Origin: DATGHS01 sp035307785
Lineage (GTDB): Bacteria > Planctomycetota > Planctomycetia > Gemmatales > Gemmataceae
Direction: 5' to 3'
DNA length: 6,238 nt
NCBI GenBank assembly: GCA_035307785.1
Contig: DATGHS010000338.1
Span: forward strand, 1-6,238
Shown here: one piece after another, positions 1-6,238 of the stretch
Layout of the letters: the number at the start of each line of letters is the position of its first letter
Position numbering within the stretch: the stretch's first letter is position 1
Notes under the pieces: generated by a model
Told to the model about the DNA's origin: nothing
Databases searched by the model: none
What the model saw: only the letters and a program-made list of their open reading frames with translations
Program-made: the position numbers and the translations under genes

Positions 1-197
1 TCAACCGAAGGCGAGAATAGGAAAAGGAATTTCTTGGCCACGGTCCTGCCATCCACCTGGACGGTCAATTCGCCCATTTTTCCGTCCACCATTTCCACTT
101 CGACCCCTGGTTCGTTCCGTAAAGCGCTCGCCACACGGACAGCACGTTCCCGGGTGCCGGTTCAGGTCGGACATTGTCGAATGGTCACTTTTTTCAT
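1..197 (-). CDS. SelW-like (Rdx / SelT-SelW-SelH family) selenoprotein candidate with in-frame UGA; 3' end cut by window edge
   Basis: Seen: ATG at 197-195 opens the frame M-K-K-V-T-I-R-Q-C-P-T, then TGA at 164-162, then 53 more sense codons to the window edge without another stop. An in-frame TGA at 212-210 lies just upstream, so this is the only ATG start; a weak GAG (207-205) sits 7 nt before it. Downstream of the UGA the protein reads TGTRERAVRVASALRNEPG, then GVEVEMVDGKMGELTVQVDG and RTVAKK. Known: SelW-family proteins are small thioredoxin-like redox proteins with a first beta-strand, a CxxU or CxxC motif near residues 10-13, a helix, and strands ending in a 'V.VDG..V..K' hairpin. Here Cys9-Pro-Thr-UGA12 falls exactly at CxxU. 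Inferred: UGA12 is read as selenocysteine, giving a cytoplasmic thiol/selenol redox protein of unknown substrate. About 65 residues are visible; the family is usually about 75-100, so only a short tail is missing. The alternative is a nonsense mutation in a CxxC homolog, but intact coding on both sides argues against decay. Confidence 0.8.
129..159 (-). promoter_or_regulatory. Putative bacterial SECIS hairpin directly after the UGA codon
   Basis: Counting from the base after UGA (base 161 is +1), +3 to +33 fold as follows: C3-G33 and G4-C32, a G/G mismatch, C6-G30, A7-U29 and C8-G28, a C/U mismatch, C10-G26, G11-C25, G12-C24 and G13-U23, with a 9-nt apical loop AACGUGCUG. A further C16-G22 pair would leave a GUGCU loop whose first G is at +17. 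Bacterial SECIS elements lie inside the coding region just after the UGA, with a loop G roughly 16-37 nt downstream, and recruit SelB with Sec-tRNA. Spacing and loop fit. A competing hairpin (C3-C8 with G17-G22, six contiguous pairs, loop CCGGGAAC) also exists, so the functional fold is unproven. Confidence 0.55.
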
Positions 198-308
198 GGC
201 TGATCTCGTTCAATTGTGAGAATGCTTTGCACTGGCTGGGCAGATCTCCGATCATTCTATCTTTCCGCGAGATCAAGAAGGCAATCACGGGCTTGTTGAA
301 ACGCACTG

Positions 309-3300
309 CTACCAACGGAAAAACCGGTAGGGGTCATCCCATTCTTCCGGTGAATCAAGGTAGAATCCTTCCAGCCATCGTTTTTCGGCGGTAGAAGGAG
401 TGTTGCGAATTCGGGCCAACAGTGGCGTTGAGCCCGCCAGCCCCATATTCGCGCTCAACCGCGCAATAACGTAGGCCGCGCGCCGGAAAGTGCGCTTCTG
501 GTTCATCGGCGTACGCGCATCGAATTGCCAGGGGACGAATTGACAAATGACGAATCTGCCGTTTTCCGCGACGGCGAGGACGCCGTCGCCCTTCGCGCTC
601 TCCCCACCTGAAACAAGCCACAACTCGCGTGGATCCCGGTTCAGCAAGTCGGCCGGCCCAATTCCCGCCAAAGGCGATTGCTTATCTGGCCGCTTGAAAG
701 ATGAGGCAATATACTCGCCCTTCTTCATAGCGACTCGGCTGCCCAGAGCAGCATTGCCATCGCTTGCTTCAATTCCGAGCGCCAATATGTGCCCACCCGC
801 GTTGAGCCATTGTTGGACCGGGCCATCCACGTACTTACCGCCGCCGGCGCCAACGATCAACACACTGTTGGCGGTTAGATTCTCGCGATTGAGGTCTTGC
901 ACAGGGAGGCCGGCTTCCTGCAAATAGCGCTTGCCGGCTGGATCGCCGACGTATTGTGCGGCGCGAATCGGCTTTGGCTTCCAGGTTGCGACGTGATTGA
1001 AGATGTTTCTCATCAGTGTTTCGGCGGCAGGGTCGGCTTCAGAGCGACCAGTCACGTCCAATTGGCAGAACAACACCATGCCTTTGCCTTCGTGGTACTC
1101 CAATAGCGGGCTGTACTGGAGAGCGTAACCGCAATCGAGAATGGGCAGGAAGTCGCCGCGTGCCGGCTTCTCGATCACGACCGAGGCAACATTTCCCCGG
1201 CAGCCGCAGCGCCAGGCCCGCGGAACATCGAGACCACACCATTGGACCGTGGGGCCATATCGGGGTCGCAGAGCGTACTCCAGCCGCGGCGACGAGAGCG
1301 TGGCCGTGCCGCGCCAGTCATGCCAATGATCTTCCTCTAACCTGGCCAAGAGCGGGTGGTCCGGCACGCGCTCGAAGACCTGCCGCAAGCCGTACTCCGC
1401 CACGCGAAAGCCGAAGCGCTGCTCGAGCACGGCGGCGCTTTGCTCAAACTGCACGACCTTCAGGCCATCGCGTACGCGGTCAAGATTCGGCCCTGGTCCG
1501 TCCAGGGAAAGGGCTTGTTTGCCGATGACCAAGGTATCAAAGCCGGTCAAATCGGTAGTTGCAGCAACCTCTTTGCAATTGATGCCCAACGCAGCAAGCT
1601 GTTTGCGAGTTTCACCTTTGGGATCAAACAGTGCGATGTTCTCTGCGGTAGGAGGATTTGCCGGACGCGTTAACACGTGAGTCTCGAAATTATCGTTTTG
1701 CACTTCACCGTTGCTGAATCGAAAAGTCGCTGTAGTTCGATACGCGCCGGCATACACCTTATCAGGCAGGGTCAATCTGAACGGAATTCTTTCCTGCTCG
1801 CCCGTCCGAACGGAGATTGTCTTGTGTACAGAAGCGGCGGGTATTCGAAGCCCGAACTTCCATTCGCATTCGCACGACACCGTTTCCCGCGAGTTGTTGA
1901 TAACAATGAGTTGTTTCTCGACCGTCTCGCCGGGGAAGAAGTTGTGATCCTTGTTGGTGAAATGTTCCGCCTTGCCGGCGATATACGCCAGCAGCGGCCG
2001 GTTGTTGCGGCAAAGCGCCTGCGCGGCCGGCGTGGGAATCCAATCGGCGCGTTCGCCATCGACGCTCATCCAGCCCTGGCGCGGCGGCACAAAGTCGGGG
2101 CTGAATCCCGGCTTCTGCAGATTCTCCCAGTCCACCTTCAAGTCGCGCTTGCTTTTACCTACGCCGTCGCGCTGTTTCCAGTAGGCCGCGTATTCCCAGG
2201 GCGAAATGGCGGAAACGCCCCAGGTCCGGAAGGCGCGCCAGTTGTCGGTCAAGTAATTCGCAATGACCGTCTGCCGGTCATCGAAGTCGCTTGAACCCAC
2301 GCTGACCGGGTAATCCCAGCGATGCCACAGATTGCCGGAGCGGAATTGGCCGGCCTCCCACCGGAGATTTCGCTTCTCCGCCTCGCCGATGCGATAAGCC
2401 TTATCTCCCAGGAATTGCGCATTCCACTCGGCCAGGCAAAACTCCCAGGGAACGCGTGCGCTGCCCCAGGCTCGTTCGCCCTTGTACCAACCGCGGTACA
2501 TGGTCCAATCCCAGGTAAACGGCACGCCGTATTCGCAGGTGAACACCGGCTTCACGCCCTTCGTCGCCCAATGTTCAAACCAATCGGAAAGTTCCTGGCT
2601 CGGCACGAAGTTCAGGTAGAAATTCATCGTGTGCATGGAGCCGAGATTGCCGGAGGAATGGTGATACACAACGCGCGTGGAATCGAAGCGTTTCACGATG
2701 GCCTCGGCGCGCAGTGCCAGCGCGGCGTTATTGCGGCTCCAGTTGTCGCCGCGCGGATTGTCGATTCCGTCGATGTGGTCGGGGTTCATGTCTTCGTCGT
2801 AGCCCGTGGCATTGTGGCTCATGCTGTACGCGATGATAGACGGGTGGTTTTGGGCCGCGTGCACGTAGAACTCGGCGTGCCGTGCGTAGCCGTTGGTGCG
2901 GTCAGCATCGGCCGCCTTCCAGTCGTAGTGCCCAAAATGGGGCTGCGAAAAGGCCACCAGCATGCCGGTATCGTCGGCCGCCCGCAACAATTCCGCGAAG
3001 CTTACGTGTGTTCCCGGTTCGCAGCCGTAATTGTGCGTGTACACGAAATTAATGCCGAAGCTCTGCAGCCGCTTCATCGTCTCACAACAAGCGGAGTAGG
3101 TGGCGGTGCGAGCGCCGATTTGTGCGTTGTCGATAGGGACCGCCGAGAGAAAGATGCGTGAACCGTTTAGATAGAAGTCCCGGCCGGCGATCCAAAACTC
3201 CCGAAAGCCAAAGCGCACCGGATGAAACTGGTCGGCCAGCTTGTCGTCCGGCTCGTTCAATGAGACTTCAGCCGTAAACATGTTTTGCGGCGTATTCAAA

Positions 3301-4202
3301 TCCCACAGTTTTTCCGGCAGCCAAGTGTCCGAGAATTGCAATCGGCTCTGTTCGATATCGCCCGCTCGGAACGGTTTGCTGGCAAATTCGTGGATCGAGC
3401 GAGCACCATCCTTGATGCGCACGCTCAGTGTGTAAGGAGTGCTTTCAACCAAGCCATCGAGCGCAACGCTCGCGCTGATCTGTTTTTTGCGCACCGATGT
3501 ATCGATCTTCACATCGCTGATCCGAGCCCCGCGCGGACCAAGGCTAAGGTAGACGTCGCCGCACAGGCCGCGCCGTTCCACCATTCCCTTCACTTCCTTG
3601 GCCGAGTTGGTGTCGGCATAGGAAAGCAAAACGCCCTTGAGCGGTAAGGCAGCGACAAGCAGGCTAAGCACGTGATTGGTGTCCGGCTGAATAGCTTCGG
3701 TGATGTCTATTTCCCTCGCGGGAAATCGTATTTCACCTACTCTTCGACCGTCGATGAAAACAATGGCAAGTGAATTGACGTATTCCGCGCTCACGGCAAT
3801 GCGCCGACCAGCCCAAAGCTTTGGAATCTTGATCTCGCGTTCATACCACGCTGACGTCAGGTTTCGAAAGTTTGAATCTTTCCAATCTGCATGGGCGAAC
3901 AACGTTTGGCAATCCTCTTGAATGTAGTTGTTGTTCCCCGGCCAAAAGCCAGGAACTTTGAAGTATCCCCATTGTCCGACCGGCGGCGTGGTATCGCTCG
4001 ATCTGGCCGGCTGCCAGCGCCACAGGCCGTTGAGGCAAATCCGGTCCCGGGAGTTGGTGTTTTCGCGGCTGGCCTTAGACAGATCCCAGACCGCCGTCAC
4101 GCCGGAAGGCAACGGTGTGTCCGGCGGCCCGGCCTGTACGCTGGACAACGCCCAAAGCAACGAAGCAGCAACGATCAGGAGCGTCCACAATTTAGGATTC
4201 AC
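309..4202 (-). CDS. Secreted glycoside hydrolase family 2-like protein with tandem C-terminal Rossmann-like domains; acid/base residue altered
   Basis: Complete gene, 1297 residues. The start is GTG (4202-4200), supported by GAGG 5 nt upstream. Residues 1-24 form a signal peptide (hydrophobic LWTLLIVAASLLWALSS, cleavage after VQA), so the product is exported. Domains seen: GH2-type jelly-roll sugar-binding domain (about 75-190), Ig-like sandwich (about 225-330), and TIM barrel (about 335-700) opening with FGFREFWIAGRDFYLNGSRI. The nucleophile motif FTCEYG gives Glu557. The usual acid/base motif ('WSLGNE' type) is matched by YSMSHN, with Asn464 in place of Glu. The 93-residue spacing to Glu557 is normal for GH2. 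A beta-sandwich follows (about 755-845), then two glutamine-amidotransferase/beta-galactosidase-trimerisation-like domains (about 855-1075 and 1080-1255). GH2 members include beta-galactosidases, beta-mannosidases and beta-glucuronidases; the substrate cannot be told here. It lies 20 bases after the transglutaminase-like gene, likely in one operon. The Asn may mean altered chemistry or a non-catalytic role. Confidence 0.92.
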   Translation of the reverse strand: MNPKLWTLLIVAASLLWALSSVQAGPPDTPLPSGVTAVWDLSKASRENTNSRDRICLNGLWRWQPARSSDTTPPVGQWGYFKVPGFWPGNNNYIQEDCQTLFAHADWKDSNFRNLTSAWYEREIKIPKLWAGRRIAVSAEYVNSLAIVFIDGRRVGEIRFPAREIDITEAIQPDTNHVLSLLVAALPLKGVLLSYADTNSAKEVKGMVERRGLCGDVYLSLGPRGARISDVKIDTSVRKKQISASVALDGLVESTPYTLSVRIKDGARSIHEFASKPFRAGDIEQSRLQFSDTWLPEKLWDLNTPQNMFTAEVSLNEPDDKLADQFHPVRFGFREFWIAGRDFYLNGSRIFLSAVPIDNAQIGARTATYSACCETMKRLQSFGINFVYTHNYGCEPGTHVSFAELLRAADDTGMLVAFSQPHFGHYDWKAADADRTNGYARHAEFYVHAAQNHPSIIAYSMSHNATGYDEDMNPDHIDGIDNPRGDNWSRNNAALALRAEAIVKRFDSTRVVYHHSSGNLGSMHTMNFYLNFVPSQELSDWFEHWATKGVKPVFTCEYGVPFTWDWTMYRGWYKGERAWGSARVPWEFCLAEWNAQFLGDKAYRIGEAEKRNLRWEAGQFRSGNLWHRWDYPVSVGSSDFDDRQTVIANYLTDNWRAFRTWGVSAISPWEYAAYWKQRDGVGKSKRDLKVDWENLQKPGFSPDFVPPRQGWMSVDGERADWIPTPAAQALCRNNRPLLAYIAGKAEHFTNKDHNFFPGETVEKQLIVINNSRETVSCECEWKFGLRIPAASVHKTISVRTGEQERIPFRLTLPDKVYAGAYRTTATFRFSNGEVQNDNFETHVLTRPANPPTAENIALFDPKGETRKQLAALGINCKEVAATTDLTGFDTLVIGKQALSLDGPGPNLDRVRDGLKVVQFEQSAAVLEQRFGFRVAEYGLRQVFERVPDHPLLARLEEDHWHDWRGTATLSSPRLEYALRPRYGPTVQWCGLDVPRAWRCGCRGNVASVVIEKPARGDFLPILDCGYALQYSPLLEYHEGKGMVLFCQLDVTGRSEADPAAETLMRNIFNHVATWKPKPIRAAQYVGDPAGKRYLQEAGLPVQDLNRENLTANSVLIVGAGGGKYVDGPVQQWLNAGGHILALGIEASDGNAALGSRVAMKKGEYIASSFKRPDKQSPLAGIGPADLLNRDPRELWLVSGGESAKGDGVLAVAENGRFVICQFVPWQFDARTPMNQKRTFRRAAYVIARLSANMGLAGSTPLLARIRNTPSTAEKRWLEGFYLDSPEEWDDPYRFFRW

Positions 4203-4207
4203 GGCAA

Positions 4208-4211
4208 CCTC
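4208..4211 (-). promoter_or_regulatory. Ribosome binding site for the GH2-like gene (decides a GTG start)
   Basis: GAGG followed by the 5-nt spacer TTGCC precedes GTG at 4202-4200. The site lies in the 20-base gap after the upstream gene's TAA (4225-4223). Because the codons immediately after the GTG encode a textbook signal peptide, this GTG is the likely start rather than any later ATG. Confidence 0.65.
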
Positions 4212-4222
4212 GCCGGCAGAAG

Positions 4223-6238
4223 TTACTGCGCCACGATAATCCGAAAACGCTGCGTGGCGCTGCCCACTTGCTCAACGCCCGTTTCCTTGACCTGTTCCTG
4301 GCCCCAACTCAGGCGGACCTCGTCCAGCTTTCGGACCGGCCTTTCCACAGTGACCTTCACCTCCACGTCGGCATACCCGGCAGTGTCGGGCATGCCGTGA
4401 AGCAGGCCGGTAGCTTCGTCGATGCGCAACCAGGCCGGTCCCTTTACCAATGCAAACCGGGGCTTCTCGATATCCCAGAAATTCGCCACTTCCTTGCCGT
4501 CCACCATGTGCAAGCGCAGGTCTCCTAGTGAGCGAATCGTGGCGACCTGATAGCGGAACTCCGCGCCCACCTTTGCTGCCGCAGGCGTCTTGCTGCAGAT
4601 GAGCGGCCGCGGCGCCGCGGCGTAGTCCGACGGTCCGCTGCGCTTACCTCCCTCATCGACCGCCACCACTCGGTAGAAAGCTCTGTTGGCGTTAGGCACA
4701 TCCACGCCCGCGCCGATTACAACCAATTCGGTGTTGGTCGTTTCGGCCACGAAATTGGCCGGTGCTTCTGCGGCAACGTCTTTGGACTGGCCGACGTTCC
4801 TTCGATACGGTTTGTCGGCGACCGAAAAGCCCTTCTCATCGCTGCCATATATACGATATTTTTCCGGCGCCGAACCTTTGGAATTGGGTTTCCAGCGAAG
4901 AACTAACTTGTTGTCTTTTTCTTTCGTGGGCTCCAATCTAACTTCCACCGGCTGTGCCGGACCACCCGCAAAGAAACTCCATTCGCTGCTCCAATCCCCC
5001 CAGACACCTTTGGAGTTCTTGGCCCGAACCCGCCAGAGATATTCGCGCTCCGGAGACAGCAATCCGGGACCGGGGAGGGTATAGCGCGGCTGACCCCGGT
5101 CGGAGGTATTGCTTACCAGCTTCGAGAAGTTCGAAGACATCGGCCAGCGCTTGTAGTACCAGACGTCCGCAAGCTCGAATTGGTAATCAACAATGGTATC
5201 TCCGTCGAATGCTTGGGCCGGCCGCCATTGGAAGACAATATCCGTGCCGTCCGTCCGCAACCCATCCGGCGGATATACCGGGAAGCGCGACATCTCCGGC
5301 GGACGGGAAAGTGACCGCTCGACCCAATCATGGGTGATACGCACCCGACGCGGGCCAGGTGATTGGTCGGAATACGTGAGCCAATTCTCTCCGACCGTCA
5401 TGGCAGGTAGAGCAAGCGGCGCCATCTGAAGGTCGTTGATAATGGCTAGCCGCTTGAGAACGCCGCCGGCGGGCAGTTCACAGCGCAGCTCGTACTCGTA
5501 ACGAGCGGGGCCATCGCGCGGAAACAGCCCATCCAGGTTCGTGCCAACTTCCTGCCACGATTTGCCGTCCCAGGAGAGCGCGAATTTCGCCCCATCGCCC
5601 TCCGCTTCCAACCTACCGCCGACAAAGACATAGGGGCTGCGCATTTTCCAAACGACAACACCGCTTTTGCCGGCCGCGCCGCGCAGTTCACCATCCTTCA
5701 CCTCGACGTTTTCGACCGTCTCAGCGCCGCGGCGCCACACTTCGCGCTTAAAGTCCGGCCGGTATTCCCATAGCCCGTTGCAAATGCGCTCCGCCGCCCG
5801 CTTGCCCCAGACCGTGATGTCGGTGCGGCCGTGATATTTCAATGGCACCACATGGCCCCAGCGCCAGACCAGCGCTTCGTTGGGCCGCAGGACCATGTTC
5901 ATGGTGGTGTCGCGCGCGCTATTGCGGTCAGCCGGAGTGTTGCCTTCATACACGAACAGTGCCGCGGACCACTCGCCTTCGGCTCGGCTATCGGGATCCA
6001 GGATGCCGTGGGTGTGCGCGCGTTTCAGCAAATCGTGGTCGCGCACGAGATCCTGTTCATTGGCGATAGTACGGTTGTCACGCAAGAGGAAAAACGGGCC
6101 CATGTCGCCATCGAGAAGGTTCCAGCGGCCATCAAAACGAACCTGGGTGATGCAGTGGCCGACGACGCGGGCCGGGCGGACCTGGAATCCCGCCGTCTTC
6201 CACAACCCGGCCATGCAGATCGAATCGTCGCCGCACGT
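4223..6238 (-). CDS. Transglutaminase-like / fibronectin type III / Ig-like multidomain protein, 5' end cut by window edge
   Basis: Partial: 671 residues visible, frame open at the right edge, ending with TAA at 4225-4223. The ATG at 6214 is internal, because the eight codons before it (TCGDDSIC) belong to the domain. Numbering from the edge, residues 1-45 are the end of a transglutaminase-like core: Cys2 in CGDDS, His28 in VVGHCITQV and Asp43 in WNLLDGD match the Cys-His-Asp triad of that fold. A beta-rich region without a firm family follows (about 45-310; SWDGKSWQEV resembles a carbohydrate-binding sandwich). Then come FnIII-like domain 1 (about 320-428, with YLWRVRAKNS and WSEWSFF-like ends), FnIII-like domain 2 (about 438-540, AFYRVVAVDEGGKRSGPS), and a putative Ig domain (about 548-632, with the typical PAWLRIDEATGLLHGMPDTA block). 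Export is likely, but the N-terminus is missing. The triad could serve protease, peptide:N-glycanase-like or crosslinking chemistry. The close GH2-like neighbour suggests a glycoprotein or polysaccharide-linked role. Confidence 0.85.
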   Translation of the reverse strand, partial: TCGDDSICMAGLWKTAGFQVRPARVVGHCITQVRFDGRWNLLDGDMGPFFLLRDNRTIANEQDLVRDHDLLKRAHTHGILDPDSRAEGEWSAALFVYEGNTPADRNSARDTTMNMVLRPNEALVWRWGHVVPLKYHGRTDITVWGKRAAERICNGLWEYRPDFKREVWRRGAETVENVEVKDGELRGAAGKSGVVVWKMRSPYVFVGGRLEAEGDGAKFALSWDGKSWQEVGTNLDGLFPRDGPARYEYELRCELPAGGVLKRLAIINDLQMAPLALPAMTVGENWLTYSDQSPGPRRVRITHDWVERSLSRPPEMSRFPVYPPDGLRTDGTDIVFQWRPAQAFDGDTIVDYQFELADVWYYKRWPMSSNFSKLVSNTSDRGQPRYTLPGPGLLSPEREYLWRVRAKNSKGVWGDWSSEWSFFAGGPAQPVEVRLEPTKEKDNKLVLRWKPNSKGSAPEKYRIYGSDEKGFSVADKPYRRNVGQSKDVAAEAPANFVAETTNTELVVIGAGVDVPNANRAFYRVVAVDEGGKRSGPSDYAAAPRPLICSKTPAAAKVGAEFRYQVATIRSLGDLRLHMVDGKEVANFWDIEKPRFALVKGPAWLRIDEATGLLHGMPDTAGYADVEVKVTVERPVRKLDEVRLSWGQEQVKETGVEQVGSATQRFRIIVAQ

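Noticed and set aside
162..164. UGA as a plain nonsense mutation making a pseudogene
   Set aside because: The stop falls precisely at the Sec position of CxxU, the reading frame is intact on both sides, and a SECIS-like hairpin follows. It cannot be fully excluded without the genome's selenocysteine genes.
243..274. Inverted repeat GATCTC / GAGATC with a 20-base loop in the spacer after the GH2-like gene
   Set aside because: Only six pairs with a long loop, and no T-tract follows on the minus strand, so it is not a convincing intrinsic terminator or operator.
254..284. Possible sigma70-type promoter before the SelW-like gene (TTGCCT, 19-nt gap, TAGAAT)
   Set aside because: The -10-like hexamer is close to consensus, but the -35 is weak and the gap is long. 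Such matches are common by chance, and promoter consensus in this lineage is uncertain.
1..315. Minus-strand ORF of 104 codons overlapping the SelW-like gene
   Set aside because: It starts within the end of the GH2-like gene, spans the spacer, and its second half is an Arg/Gly/Cys-rich out-of-frame reading of the SelW-like frame. No family resemblance is visible.
2322..3161. Plus-strand ORF of 279 codons, and similar long plus-strand ORFs (for example 1677-2294 and 3891-4400)
   Set aside because: They lie antisense to well-supported GH2-like or transglutaminase-like coding sequence, show no recognisable domains, and are expected by chance opposite G+C-rich genes.

Overview
The window holds three genes, all reading on the minus strand (right to left). 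Two encode large, apparently exported carbohydrate- or glycoprotein-related proteins. The third is short and easily missed: a SelW-like thioredoxin-fold protein whose reading frame crosses a UGA exactly where this family carries selenocysteine. Moderately high G+C, long multidomain secreted proteins and a GH2-like enzyme with tandem C-terminal Rossmann-like domains resemble Planctomycetota, Verrucomicrobiota or Lentisphaerota. That placement is an impression from protein style, not from a marker gene.

Layout, in order of transcription. (1) 6238 to 4223: the C-terminal 671 residues of a multidomain protein. The window edge cuts through a transglutaminase-like core with visible Cys, His and Asp; a beta-rich middle region, two fibronectin type III-like domains and a putative Ig-like domain follow. 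(2) 4202 to 309: a complete 1297-residue GH2-type protein with a signal peptide. It starts at GTG behind a good Shine-Dalgarno sequence, only 20 bases after gene 1, so the two probably share a transcript. The GH2 nucleophile Glu is present, but the usual acid/base Glu appears to be Asn. (3) 308 to 198: a 111-base spacer with no convincing terminator or promoter. (4) 197 to 1: the SelW-like selenoprotein candidate, running off the left edge. It reads M-K-K-V-T-I-R-Q-C-P-T-(UGA), then 53 further open codons with the family's beta-strand and 'VDGxxV' pattern. A hairpin starting 2 nt after the UGA looks like a bacterial SECIS element.

Genes 1 and 2 plausibly act together outside the cytoplasm on a glycan or glycoprotein. 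The SelW-like gene is probably an unrelated redox gene that happens to be downstream. The main discovery candidate is this gene: conventional ORF calling would stop at codon 12, or would substitute the out-of-frame 104-codon ORF that overlaps it.
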